Shown here in pieces: positions 1 through 13,132 of a DNA stretch of 64,000 nt. This DNA is from Torymus aiolomorphi. Taxonomy: Eukaryota > Arthropoda > Insecta > Hymenoptera > Torymidae. Position numbers and translations under genes: made by a program. Under the pieces are notes generated by a model. The model was not told where the DNA came from and searched no databases. It saw only the letters and a program-made list of their open reading frames with translations. The DNA is taken from NCBI GenBank assembly GCA_036365515.1, contig CM070874.1, positions 113,939,235-114,003,234 of the forward strand, written 5' to 3'. The number at the start of each line of letters is the position of its first letter. The first letter of the stretch is position 1.

Positions 1-46
1 ATCCTCATGGGTGCAATATCCAAAAATGGACAGATTTTGAGATACT
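1..46 (+). repeat. Foldback-element arm fragment
   Basis: This short stretch matches the inner end of the arms at about 45395-45440 and 57905-57955, in the same orientation, including the words for a CTCATGG motif and a GGACAGATTTTGAGAT motif. It leads directly into CA-rich minisatellite, as the other copies do. It is the left remnant of a foldback element cut by the window edge. Confidence 0.75.
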
Positions 47-344
47 CACACACACATACGGATACACACAGACACACACACAGACATACACACACAAACA
101 CACACACATACGGACACAAACGCGCACACACACAGATACACAATCACACACACATACGGACACACACAGCCACACACACACAAACACACTCACACACACA
201 CATACGGACACACACAGATACACACTCACCCACACATATGGACACATAAACAGACACACACACACACACACAAATACACATACACAGACGGACACACACA
301 CTCACACAAACATACGGACACACACACAAACACACACGCATGAG
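47..344 (+). repeat. CA-rich minisatellite (ACATACGGACACAC type)
   Basis: Degenerate CA-rich minisatellite in which runs of CACACA are punctuated by ATACGGACACAC, AGATACACACTCAC and GACACACAC. The same higher-order motif fills 45779-47163, 55355-55955 and 58231-58857. Long open frames on both strands here are low-complexity artefacts. Confidence 0.9.
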
Positions 345-665
345 TTTGAGTTTTTGTAATATCGTATGAGTTTTTGTAATATCGTGAAAAACCAATAATT
401 AGCATTTTCGATAATATGGTAGATTTAGACACTTAATATTATTCATACATCTTTGTAATGCATCAAATCACTTAATTTTATTAGAACATCGAATAGAACA
501 TAAAACATCTTTTTTCAATAATATTTGGCTTGTACAATAAGCATTATTGTAATTATCAATTATAGAGTACATTCACTTTTAAATTTCTGAATATTACATA
601 AAAACTAATACACATTTCTGTGGCTTCTCGAAATAACGACCTAACCCACTTGTACGTGTTTTCGA
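345..665 (+). repeat. Foldback-arm segment, paralogue of 56430-56741
   Basis: Nearly colinear with 56430-56741: it shares GTAATATCGTGAAAAACC, the AATTAGCATTTTCGATAA stretch and the run AAATAACGACCTAACCCACT. Similarity stops at a TCGA tetranucleotide (662-665). Beyond it this copy enters the gene-fragment block, while the paralogue goes straight on into sequence found here at 37922. A related stretch forms part of the palindrome arm at 51.7-51.84 kb. Confidence 0.8.
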
Positions 666-1820
666 CTTTACTTTAAGCACTTGAGAAATTTGCGTCGTCG
701 TTTGAATCGGAAATATTATGACAAAGTAAGTTTCCGTAAAATAGTATATTACGCACCTAGTATATAGCTTAAAATTATAATTGACATACTTTCATTTTCA
801 GTTCGAAAATGATGCCGGATTATTCGTATCGACGGCCCAGACGTGGCTAAAAGGGTCAATGAAATCTTGGGACTTTTTTAAAGTTTTTATAAGGAATATA
901 GAAGAGGCATTTGTTCAAGTTTTATTCGCGCTTGCATTAAAGGACTTAGAAAAACTTGACGCTAAATTGAAACAATCTGCATTTCTCATAAAATTCTGTT
1001 CTATTCTTCGGATGATAGATCTTGAACAGAAAATTATCCTGGAAATTAAAGAGAATATTGATAAGGTGCATGTAAAATGCTATAGCAAATTGCTTTATGA
1101 TTTAAGTGTTAAAGTCTTTAGGAAATCAAAGGATACGGTAACCCCCATACTGCGATCAAAAAGATTTGCAACCATGATACTAAATATTTCTGAAAACTCG
1201 AATTTTAATGATTTCTGTCAATCTATAACTGACGAAATGTCAATTTTTCATGAGAAAGTTACAGAGAGAATTAAAGCTAGGTGGATAGTATCTGAAATTT
1301 TACTCGAGGCTTGCTCGGATTTAGAAGAACAACAGTTCTTAAATGAAGAACGTTTTTTAGTAGAAGAAGAGCTTGCTGAGATTGATGGAATAGAAAACTG
1401 CTTCTGCCAAAAACCAGAGTCAATTGTCTCGTCTATACGAAATGGAGAGGATTCTTTACTCGTTGGCGAGAATATTATCGGTTGTCAATATGATAGAACA
1501 ATGAGGGTTGAATGTACTAATATTATAAAAGATTACTTGGAATCTGACACCACTGTACCTTCAAGGACTTTAGTGAAGCTGGTCGTAAGAAAAAAATTTT
1601 AAAACCAAAATCTAAGGATTTTCCTCAGATTATTAACAGAATAAAAAAAAAATATATTAAAAAGAACAGTTTAAACATGAGGGGAATGTTGATAACGACG
1701 CTTCAAACAAATTATATGCCTCTTCAATGGTATTACCCAAACACGTTGAGGCTCGATAAGCCTGACAGACCAAAAAAGTCTGTGGAAGCAATGGAGCCTG
1801 AAGTGGAGGATCTAATTTCT
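666..1820 (+). pseudogene. Founder copy of array gene, 5'-truncated, with intron
   Basis: I do not recognise the protein. Unlike later copies this one keeps gene structure. An open segment at 666-725 (CGA CTT TAC ... GAC AAA) ends at a consensus GTAAGT donor. A 76-bp intron (726-801) follows and ends in TTTTCAG. The exon from 802 continues in the same phase. The upstream exon is cut by the TCGA junction at 662-665, so the true start is lost. The first in-frame ATG is at 859. The frame runs to 1602 and then breaks: the copy reads GTACCTTC where units 7, 10 and 11 have GTACCCTTC. The original reading resumes in another frame around ATG 1677. The product is lysine/glutamate-rich and probably mostly helical, with a basic patch after the break. 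I see no signal peptide, membrane span or catalytic motif. Gene similarity ends near 1820, where satellite begins. Confidence 0.7.
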
Positions 1821-3863
1821 CCCCCTTCGGGAGTAATAAATACCCTTAGTTCCACACGTTGTTATACAACGGTGATAGCCGGGTTATTGAAGGCGCTGGA
1901 AAGGAAGGCGCAGGAAATGCACTTCACGGGAATGCTGCTGCACTTTACGGAAATAATGCACGCGATTACTGCCACTACACTTCTTTGAGTCAATGTTCAA
2001 GTTGTCTCTTCTTCGTTCAGCGAGCGATAGGCACGTCCGAGCCGATGAACCGCTACGACGAGACTGAAAGAAAAAAAAACTACTCTTAACTCGTAGTCGT
2101 AAAGCGTCATCTAACGCCTCGGGTTCTAACCTAACGCCTATGATTCTACGAGTGTACGTTAATTGCCGTGTACAGCAATGCGCATGCAACACAACGCGGA
2201 GGTAACGCTCCCTGCCTGGGTTATCGTGCACCGGTACAGCGACGCCCCTTACTTACCGACGACCGATACGACTTTCTCAACGAACTCGCGCCGTGCTGCG
2301 ATTGCTCGGTGTATACGCGAATTGCTATACACGGCAACGCGCGTATATGACCGTGCAAAACGCGATATAAACAAACAAAAGGTCAACAATAACACGCGGA
2401 AATTCCTGGAAATCGACGACGTGAATTGGCGCACTTTGCAATATATGTATCATACGCGCGCATTGCCGTGAGCGGCAATTAGCATATGTGAGCGAGTAAA
2501 ACAATGATAGAATAGTTCGATCATATACGCGCGTTGCCGCTCACGGCAATTGGCGTATGTGAGCGAGTAAAACACGATATAAACAAAGGAAAGGTCGACA
2601 ATAACACGCGGAAATTCCTGGAAATCGACGACGTGAATTGGCGCGCTTTGCAATATACGTAACATACGCGCGCATTGCCGCCTGCAGCAATTGGCGTATG
2701 TGAGCGAGTAAATCAATGAGAATAGTTCGATCATATACGCGCGTTGCCGCTCACTGCAATTGGCGTATGTGAGCGAGTAAAACACGATATAACCAAACGA
2801 AAAGTCGACAATAACACGCGGAAATTCCTGGAAATCGACGACGTGAATTGGCGCGCTTTGCAATATCGTATCATACGCGCGGGAAACAGTGAAAAAGTCT
2901 TTTCATAAATGATTAGAAACTTACGAAAGTGCAGTAGTTGTGTCCTCCAGGAAACGCAGGTACCTCTGTCCCTCCCCCTTCGCGAGCAATAAATACCCTT
3001 AGTTCCACACGTTGATACAACGGTAATAGCCGGGTTATTGAAGGCGCTGGAAAGGAAGGCGCTGGAAAGGAAGGCGCAGGAAATGCACTTCGCGGGAATG
3101 CTGCTGCACTTTACGGAAATAATGCACGCCACTACACTTCTTTGAGTTAATATTGAAGTTGACTCTTCTTCGTTCAGCGAGCGATAGACACGTCCGAGCC
3201 GATGAACCGCTACGACGAGACTGAAAGAAAAAAAAAATACTCTTAACTCGTAGTCGTAAAGCGCCACCTAACGCCTTGGGTTCTAAGCGACGCCCCTTCC
3301 TTACCGACGACCGATACGACTTTCTCAACGAACTCGCGCCATGCTGCGATTGCTCGGTGTATACGCGAATTGCTATACGCGGCAACGCGCGTATGTGACC
3401 GTGCAAAACACGATATAAACAAAAGAAAGTTCGACAATAACACGCGGAAATTCCTGGAAATCGACGACGTGAATTGGCGCGCTTTGCAATATACGTATCA
3501 TACGCGCGCATTGCCGCCTGCAGCAATTGGCGTATGTGAGCGAGTAAAACAATGAGAATAGTTCGATCATATACGCGCGTTGCTGCTCACGGCAATTGGC
3601 GTATGTGAGCGAGTTAAACACGATATAAACAAACGAAAGGTCGACAATAACACGCGGAAATTCCTGGAAATCGTCGACGTGAATTGGCGCGCTTTGCAAT
3701 ATACGTATCATACGCGCGCGAAACAGTGAAAAAGTCTTTTCATAAATGATTAGAAACTTACGAAAGTGCAGTAGTTGTGTCCTCCAGGAAACGCGGGCAC
3801 CTCTGTCCCTCCCCCGTCGCGAGCAATAAATACCCTTAGTTCCACACGCTGTTGTTATACACT
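840..3863 (+). repeat. Array unit 1 (3024 bp)
   Basis: First unit; its left neighbour is unique gene sequence rather than satellite. Its first sub-repeat block has two 210-bp copies (about 2516-2880). It shares ACAAAGGAAAGG and ATATAACCAAACG variants with units 2 and 6. Confidence 0.9.
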
Positions 3864-6800
3864 GACGTGGCTAAAAGGGTCAATGAAATCTTGGGACTTT
3901 TTTAAAGGTTTTATAAGGAATATAGAAGAGGCATTTGTTCAAGTTTTATTCGCGCTTGCATTAAAGGACTTAGAAAAACTTGACGCTAAATTGAAACAAT
4001 CTGCATTTCTCATAAAATTCTGTTCTATTCTTCGGATGATAGATCTTGAACAGAAAATTATCCTGGAAATTAAAGAGAATATTGATAAGGTGCATGTAAA
4101 ATGCTATAGCAAATTGCTTTATGATTTAAGTGTTAAAGTCTTTAGGAAATCAAAGGATACGGTAACCCCCATACTGCGATCAAAAAGATTTGCAACCATG
4201 ATACTAAATATTTCTGAAAACTCGAATTTTAATGATTTCTGTCAATCTATAACTGACGAAATGTCAATTTTTCATGAGAAAGTTACAGAGAGAATTAAAG
4301 CTAGGTGGATAGTATCTGAAATTTTACTCGAGGCTTGCTCGGATTTAGAAGAACAACAGTTCTTAAATGAAGAACGTTTTTTAGTAGAAGAAGAGCTTGC
4401 TGAGATTGATGGAATAGAAAACTGCTTCTGCCAAAAACCAGAGTCAATTGTCTCGTCTATACGAAATGGAGAGGATTCTTTACTCGTTGGCGAGAATATT
4501 ATCGGTTGTCAATATGATAGAACAATGAGGGTTGAATGTACTAATATTATAAAAGATTACTTGGAATCTGACACCACTGTACCTTCAAGGACTTTAGTGA
4601 AGCTGGTCGTAAGAAAAAATTTTAAAACCAAAATCTAAGGATTTTCCTCAGATTATTAACAGAATAAAAAAAATATATTAAAAAGAACAGTTTAAACATG
4701 AGGGGAATGTTGATAACGACGCTTCAAACAAATTATATGCCTCTTCAATGGTATTACCCAAACACGTTGAGGCTCGATAAGCCTGACAGACCAAAAAAGT
4801 CTGTGGAAGCAATGGAGCCTGAAGTGGAGGATCTAATTTCTCCCCTTCGGGAGTAATAAATACCCTTAGTTCCACACGTTGTTATACAACGGTGATAGCC
4901 GGGTTATTGAAGGCGCTGGAAAGGAAGGCGCAGGAAATGCACTTCACGGGAATGCTGCTGCACTTTACGGAAATAATGCACGCGATTACTGCCACTACAC
5001 TTCTTTGAGTCAATGTTCAAGTTGTCTCTTCTTCGTTCAGCGAGCGATAGGCACGTCCGAGCCGATGAACCGCTACGACGAGACTGAAAGAAAAAAAAAC
5101 TACTCTTAACTCGTAGTCGTAAAGCGTCATCTAACGCCTCGGGTTCTAACCTAACGCCTATGATTCTACGAGTGTACGTTAATTGCCGTGTACAGCAATG
5201 CGCATGCAACACAACGCGGAGGTAACGCTCCTGCCTGGGTTATCGTGCACCGGTACAGCGACGCCCCTTACTTACCGACGACCGATACGACTTTCTCAAC
5301 GAACTCGCGCCGTGCTGCGATTGCTCGGTGTATACGCGAATTGCTATACACGGCAACGCGCGTATATGACCGTGCAAAACGCGATATAAACAAACAAAAG
5401 GTCAACAATAACACGCGGAAATTCCTGGAAATCGACGACGTGAATTGGCGCACTTTGCAATATATGTATCATACGCGCGCATTGCCGTGAGCGGCAATTA
5501 GCATATGTGAGCGAGTAAAACAATGATAGAATAGTTCGATCATATACGCGCGTTGCCGCTCACGGCAATTGGCGTATGTGAGCGAGTAAAACACGATATA
5601 AACAAAGGAAAGGTCGACAATAACACGCGGAAATTCCTGGAAATCGACGACGTGAATTGGCGCGCTTTGCAATATACGTAACATACGCGCGCATTGCCGC
5701 CTGCAGCAATTGGCGTATGTGAGCGAGTAAATCAATGAGAATAGTTCGATCATATACGCGCGTTGCCGCTCACTGCAATTGGCGTATGTGAGCGAGTAAA
5801 ACACGATATAACCAAACGAAAAGTCGACAATAACACGCGGAAATTCCTGGAAATCGACGACGTGAATTGGCGCGCTTTGCAATATCGTATCATACGCGCG
5901 GAAACAGTGAAAAAGTCTTTTCATAAATGATTAGAAACTTACGAAAGTGCAGTAGTTGTGTCCTCCAGGAAACGCAGGTACCTCTGTCCCTCCCCCTTCG
6001 CGAGCAATAAATACCCTTAGTTCCACACGTTGATACAACGGTAATAGCCGGGTTATTGAAGGCGCTGGAAAGGAAGGCGCTGGAAAGGAAGGCGCAGGAA
6101 ATGCACTTCGCGGGAATGCTGCTGCACTTTACGGAAATAATGCACGCCACTACACTTCTTTGAGTTAATATTGAAGTTGACTCTTCTTCGTTCAGCGAGC
6201 GATAGACACGTCCGAGCCGATGAACCGCTACGACGAGACTGAAAGAAAAAAAAAATACTCTTAACTCGTAGTCGTAAAGCGCCACCTAACGCCTTGGGTT
6301 CTAAGCGACGCCCCTTCCTTACCGACGACCGATACGACTTTCTCAACGAACTCGCGCCATGCTGCGATTGCTCGGTGTATACGCGAATTGCTATACGCGG
6401 CAACGCGCGTATGTGACCGTGCAAAACACGATATAAACAAAAGAAAGTTCGACAATAACACGCGGAAATTCCTGGAAATCGACGACGTGAATTGGCGCGC
6501 TTTGCAATATACGTATCATACGCGCGCATTGCCGCCTGCAGCAATTGGCGTATGTGAGCGAGTAAAACAATGAGAATAGTTCGATCATATACGCGCGTTG
6601 CTGCTCACGGCAATTGGCGTATGTGAGCGAGTTAAACACGATATAAACAAACGAAAGGTCGACAATAACACGCGGAAATTCCTGGAAATCGTCGACGTGA
6701 ATTGGCGCGCTTTGCAATATACGTATCATACGCGCGCGAAACAGTGAAAAGTCTTTTCATAAATGATTAGAAACTTACGAAAGTGCAGTAGTTGTGTCCT

Positions 6801-6880
6801 CCAGGAAACGCGGGCACCTCTGTCCCTCCCCCGTCGCGAGCAATAAATACCCTTAGTTCCACACGCTGTTGTTATACACT
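3864..6880 (+). repeat. Array unit 2 (3017 bp)
   Basis: Nearly identical to unit 1, with single-base losses: CTCCCCTTCGG for CTCCCCCTTCGG near 4840, and CGCTCCTGCC for CGCTCCCTGCC near 5227. Two sub-repeats follow block B. Confidence 0.9.
3883..4638 (+). pseudogene. Array gene copy 2, frameshifted
   Basis: From ATG 3883, the residue shared by all copies, the frame encodes about 250 residues and then ends early. It has the CC form of the GTACC(C)TTC site, and a shortened A-run changes the last residues relative to copy 1. No splice acceptor or native exon precedes it; satellite joins at 3863. Confidence 0.6.
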
Positions 6881-9800
6881 GACGTGGCTAAAAGGGTCAA
6901 TGAAATCTTGGGACTTTTTAAAGGTTTTATAAGGAATATAGAAGAGGCATTTGTTCAAGTTTTATTCGCGCTTGCATTAAAGGACTTAGAAAAACTTGAC
7001 GCTAAATTGAAACAATCTGCATTTCTCATAAAATTCTGTTCTATTCTTCGGATGATAGATCTTGAACAGAAAATTATCCTGGAAATTAAAGAGAATATTG
7101 ATAAGGTGCATGTAAAATGCTATAGCAAATTGCTTTATGATTTAAGTGTTAAAGTCTTTAGGAAATCAAAGGATACGGTAACCCCCATACTGCGATCAAA
7201 AAGATTTGCAACCATGATACTAAATATTTCTGAAAACTCGAATTTTAATGATTTCTGTCAATCTATAACTGACGAAATGTCAATTTTTCATGAGAAAGTT
7301 ACAGAGAGAATTAAAGCTAGGTGGATAGTATCTGAAATTTTACTCGAGGCTTGCTCGGATTTAGAAGAACAACAGTTCTTAAATGAAGAACGTTTTTTAG
7401 TAGAAGAAGAGCTTGCTGAGATTGATGGAATAGAAAACTGCTTCTGCCAAAAACCAGAGTCAATTGTCTCGTCTATACGAAATGGAGAGGATTCTTTACT
7501 CGTTGGCGAGAATATTATCGGTTGTCAATATGATAGAACAATGAGGGTTGAATGTACTAATATTATAAAAGATTACTTGGAATCTGACACCACTGTACCT
7601 TCAAGGACTTTAGTGAAGCTGGTCGTAAGAAAAAAATTTTAAAACGAAAATCTAAGGATTTTCCTCAGATTATTAACAGAATAAAAAAAAAAATATATTA
7701 AAAAGAACAGTTTAAACATGAGGGGAATGTTGATAACGACGCTTCAAACAAATTATATGCCTCTTCAATGGTATTACCCAAACACGTTGAGGCTCGATAA
7801 GCCTGACAGACCAAAAAAGTCTGTGGAAGCAATGGAGCCTGAAGTGGAGGATCTAATTTCTCCCCCTTCGGGAGTAATAAATACCCTTAGTTCCACACGT
7901 TGTTATACAACGGTGATAGCCGGGTTATTGAAGGCGCTGGAAAGGAAGGCGCAGGAAATGCACTTCACGGGAATGCTGCTGCACTTTACGGAAATAATGC
8001 ACGCGATTACTGCCACTACACTTCTTTGAGTCAATGTTCAAGTTGTCTCTTCTTCGTTCAGCGAGCGATAGGCACGTCCGAGCCGACGAACCGCTACGAC
8101 GAGACTGAAAGAAAAAAAAACTACTCTTAACTCGTAGTCGTAAAGCGTCATCTAACGCCTCGGGTTCTAACCTAACGCCTATGATTCTACGAGTGTACGT
8201 TAATTGCCGTGTACAGCAATGCGCATGCAACACAACGCGGAGGTAACGCTCCCTGCCTGGGTTATCGTGCACCGGTACAGCGACGCCCCTTCCTTACCGA
8301 CGACCGATACGACTTTCTCAACGAACTCGCGCCGTGCTGCGATTGCTCGGTGTATACGCGAATTGCTATACACGGCAACGCGCGTATATCCGTGCAAAAC
8401 GCGATATAAACAAACAAAAGGTCAACAATAACACGCGGAAATTCCTGGAAATCGACGACGTGAATTGGCGCACTTTGCAATATATGTATCATACGCGCGC
8501 ATTGCCGTGAGCGGCAATTAGCATATGTGAGCGAGTAAAACAATGATAGAATAGTTCGATTATATACGCGCGTTGCCGCTCACGGCAATTGGCGTATGTG
8601 AGCGAGTAAAACACGATATAAACAAACGAAAGGTCGACAATAACACGCGGAAATTCCTGGAAATCGACGACGTGAATTGGCGCGCTTTGCAATATACGTA
8701 TCATACGCGCGCATTGCAGCCTGCAGCAATTGGCGTATGTGAGCGAGTAAAACAATGAGAATAGTTCGATCATATACGCGCGTTGCCGCTCACGGCAATT
8801 GGCGTATGTGAGCGAGTAAAACACGATATAAACAAATGAAAGGTCGACAATAACACGCGGAAATTCCTGGAAATCGACGACGTGAATTGGCGCGCTTTGC
8901 AATATACGTATCATACGCGCGCATTGCCGCCTGCAGCAATTGGCATATGTGAGCGAGTAAATCAATGAGAATAGTTCGATCATATACGCGCGTTGCCGCT
9001 CACTGCAATTGGCGTATGTGAGCGAGTAAAACACGATATAAACAAACGAAAAGTCGACAATAACACGCGGAAATTCCTGGAAATCGACGACGTGAATTGG
9101 CGCGCTTTGCAATATCGTATCATACGCGCGGGCAACAGTGAAAAAGTCTTTTCATAAATGATTAGAAACTTACGAAAGTGCAGTAGTTGTGTCCTCCAGG
9201 AAACGCAGTACCTCTGTCCCTCCCCCTTCGCGAGCAATAAATACCCTTAGTTCCACACGTTGATACAACGGTAATAGCCGGGTTATTGAAGGCGCTGGAA
9301 AGGAAGGCGCTGGAAAGGAAGGCACAGGAAATGCACTTCGCGGGAATGCTGCTGCACTTTACGGAAATAATGCACGCCACTACACTTCTTTGAGTTAATA
9401 TTGAAGTTGACTCTTCTTCGTTCAGCGAGCGATAGACACGCCCGAGCTGATGAACCGCTACGACGAGACTGAAAGAAAAAAAAACTACTCTTAACTCGTA
9501 GTCGTAAAGCGCCACCTAACGCCTTGGGTTCTAAGCGACGCCCCTTCCTTACCGACGACCGATACGACTTTCTCAACGAACTCGCGCCATGCTGCGATTG
9601 CTCGGTGTATACGCGAATTGCTATACGCGGCAACGCGCGTATGTGACCGTGCAAAACACGATATAAACAAAAGAAAGGTCGACAATAACACGCGGAAATT
9701 CCTGGAAATCGACGACGTGAATTGGCGCGCTTTGCAATATACGTATCATACGCGTGCATTGCCGCCTGCAGCAATTGGCGTATGTGAGCGAGTAAAACAA

Positions 9801-10111
9801 TGAGAATAGTTCGATCATATACGCGCGTTGCCGCTCACGGCAATTGGCGTATGTGAGCGAGTTAAACACGATATAAACAAACGAAAGGTCGACAATAACA
9901 CGCGGAAATTCCTGGAAATCGTCGACGTGAATTGGCGCGCTTTGCAATATACGTATCATACGCGCGCGAAACAGTGAAAAAGTCTTTTCATAAATGATTA
10001 GAAACTTACGAAAGTGCAGTAGTTGTGTCCTCCAGGAAACGCGGGCACCTCTGTCCCTCCCCCGTCGCGAGCAATAAATACCCTTAGTTCCACACGCTGT
10101 TGTTATACACT
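6881..10111 (+). repeat. Array unit 3 (3231 bp)
   Basis: Longer than units 1 and 2 because the first sub-repeat block has three 210-bp copies (about 8554-9120). It has lost two bases in the TATATGACCG motif, which reads TATATCCG near 8386. Confidence 0.9.
6900..7642 (+). pseudogene. Array gene copy 3, two frameshifts
   Basis: One T is missing in the run after GGGAC (near 6915), so ATG 6900 is out of frame with the rest of the fragment. The CC form of the GTACC(C)TTC site breaks the 3' part as well. This copy cannot give the full protein. Confidence 0.65.
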
Positions 10112-13100
10112 GACGTGGCTAAAAGGGTCAATGAAATCTTGGGACTTTTTTAAAGTTTTTATAAGGAATATAGAAGAGGCATTTGTTCAAGTTTTATTCG
10201 CGCTTGCATTAAAGGACTTAGAAAAACTTGACGCTAAATTGAAACAATCTGCATTTCTCACAAAATTCTGTTCTATTCTTCGGATGATAGATCTTGAACA
10301 GAAAATTATCCTGGAAATTAAAGAGAATATTGATAAGGTGCATGTAAAATGCTATAGCAAATTGCTTTATGATTTAAGTGTTAAAGTCTTTAGGAAATCA
10401 AAGGATACGGTAACCCCCATACTGCGATCAAAAAGATTTGCAACCATGATACTAAATATTTCTGAAAACTCGAATTTTAATGATTTCTGTCAATCTATAA
10501 CTGACGAAATGTCAATTTTTCATGAGAAAGTTACAGAGAGAATTAAAGCTAGGTGGATAGTATCTGAAATTTTACTCGAGGCTTGCTCGGATTTAGAAGA
10601 ACAACAGTTCTTAAATGAAGAACGTTTTTTAGTAGAAGAAGAGCTTGCTGAGATTGATGGAATAGAAAACTGCTTCTGCCAAAAACCAGAGTCAATTGTC
10701 TCGTCTATACGAAATGGAGAGGATTCTTTACTCGTTGGCGAGAATATTATCGGTTGTCAATATGATAGAACAATGAGGGTTGAATGTACTAATATTATAA
10801 AAGATTACTTGGAATCTGACACCACTGTACCTTCAAGGACTTTAGTGAAGCTGGTCGTAAGAAAAAAATTTTAAAACCAAAATCTAAGGATTTTCCTCAG
10901 ATTATTAACAGAATAAAAAAAAATATATTAAAAAGAACAGTTTAAACATGAGGGGAATGTTGATAACGACGCTTCAAACAAATTATATGCCTCTTCAATG
11001 GTATTACCCAAACACGTTGAGGCTCGATAAGCCTGACAGACCAAAAAAGTCTGTGGAAGCAATGGAGCCTGAAGTGGAGGATCTAATTTCTCCCCTTCGG
11101 GAGTAATAAATACCCTTAGTTCCACACGTTGTTATACAACGGTGATAGCCGGGTTATTGAAGGCGCTGGAAAGGAAGGCGCAGGAAATGCACTTCACGGG
11201 AATGCTGCTGCACTTTACGGAAATAATGCACGCGATTACTGCCACTACACTTCTTTGAGTCAATGTTCAAGTTGTCTCTTCTTCGTTCAGCGAGCGATAG
11301 GCACGTCCGAGCCGATGAACCGCTACGACGAGACTGAAAGAAAAAAAAACTACTCTTAACTCGTAGTCGTAAAGCGTCATCTAACGCCTCGGGTTCTAAC
11401 CTAACGCCTATGATTCTACGAGTGTACGTTAATTGCCGTGTACAGCAATGCGCATGCAACACAACGCGGAGGTAACGCTCCCTGCCTGGGTTATCGTGCA
11501 CCGGTACAGCGACGCCCCTTCCTTACCGACGACCGATACGACTTTCTCAACGAACTCGCGCCGTGCTGCGATTGCTCGGTGTATACGCGAATTGCTATAC
11601 ACGGCAACGCGCGTATATGACCGTGCAAAACGCGATATAAACAAACAAAGCTCAACAATAAACCGCGGAAATTCCTGGAAATCGACGACGTGAATTGCCG
11701 CACTTTACAATATATGTATCATACGCGCGCATTGCCGTGAGCGGCAATTAGCATATGTGAGCGAGTAAAACAATGATAGAATAGTTCGATCATATACGCG
11801 CGTTGCCGCTCACGGCAATTGGCGTATGTGAGCGAGTAAAACACGATATAAACAAACGAAAGGTCGACAATAACACGCGGAAATTCCTGGAAATCGACGA
11901 CGTGAATTGGCGCGCTTTGCAATATACGTATCATACGCGCGCATTGCAGCCTGCAGCAATTGGCGTATGTGAGCGAGTAAAACAATGAGAATAGTTCGAT
12001 CATATACGCGCGTTGCCGCTCACTGCAATTGGCGTATGTGAGCGAGTAAAACACGATATAAACAAACGAAAAGTCGACAATAACACGCGGAAATTCCTGG
12101 AAATCGACGACGTGAATTGGCGCGCTTTGCAATATCGTATCATACGCGCGGGAAACAGTGAAAAAGTCTTTTCATAAATGATTAGAAACTTACGAAAGTG
12201 CAGTAGTTGTGTCCTCCAGGAAACGCAGGTACCTCTGTCCCTCCCCCTTCGCGAGCAATAAATACCCTTAGTTCCACACGTTGATACAACGGTAATAGCC
12301 GGGTTATTGAAGGCGCTGGAAAGGAAGGCGCTGGAAAGGAAGGCACAGGAAATGCACTTCGCGGGAATGCTGCTGCACTTTACGGAAATAATGCACGCCA
12401 CTACACTTCTTTGAGTTAATATTGAAGTTGACTCTTCTTCGTTCAGCGAGCGATAGACACGTCCGAGCCGATGAACCGCTACGACGAGACTGAAAGAAAA
12501 AAAAACTACTCTTAACTCGTAGTCGTAAAGCGCCACCTAACGCCTTGGGTTCTAAGCGACGCCCCTTCCTTACCGACGACCGATACGACTTTCTCAACGA
12601 ACTCGCGCCATGCTGCGATTGCTCGGTGTATACGCGAATTGCTATACGCGGCAACGCGCGTATGTGACCGTGCAAAACACGATATAAACAAAAGAAAGGT
12701 CGACAATAACACGCGGAAATTCCTGGAAATCGACGACGTGAATTGGCGCGCTTTGCAATATACGTATCATACGCGCGCATTGCCGCCTGCAGCAATTGGC
12801 GTATGTGAGCGAGTAAAACAATGAGAATAGTTCGATCATATACGCGCGTTGCCGCTCACGGCAATTGGCGTATGTGAGCGAGTTAAACACGATATAAACA
12901 AACGAAAGGTCGACAATAACACGCGGAAATTCCTGGAAATCGTCGACGTGAATTGGCGCGCTTTGCAATATACGTATCATACGCGCGCGAAACAGTGAAA
13001 AAGTCTTTTCATAAATGATTAGAAACTTACGAAAGTGCAGTAGTTGTGTCCTCCAGGAAACGCGGGCACCTCTGTCCCTCCCCCGTCGCGAGCAATAAAT

Positions 13101-13132
13101 ACCCTTAGTTCCACACGCTGTTGTTATACACT
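10112..13132 (+). repeat. Array unit 4 (3021 bp)
   Basis: Two sub-repeats follow block B. It shares the Ile-to-Thr codon change (ACA at about 10261) only with unit 5, which suggests local duplication or conversion between neighbours. Confidence 0.9.
10131..10874 (+). pseudogene. Array gene copy 4, frameshifted
   Basis: 247-codon frame from ATG that ends after the CC-form frameshift. Carries the Ile-to-Thr change shared with copy 5. Confidence 0.6.

Noticed and set aside
7..432. Long low-complexity frames rich in Cys/Val or His/Thr on both strands (also 45387-47154, 55171-55963 and 57904-58894)
   Set aside because: They are translations of TG/CA minisatellite, overlap one another in many frames, and have no codon structure, start context or domain.
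2163..2471. Many 60-180 codon frames within satellite blocks B and B' of every unit
   Set aside because: They recur with each unit, lie in several overlapping frames on both strands, often start at non-ATG codons, and change with single-base differences. They are best explained as satellite by-products.
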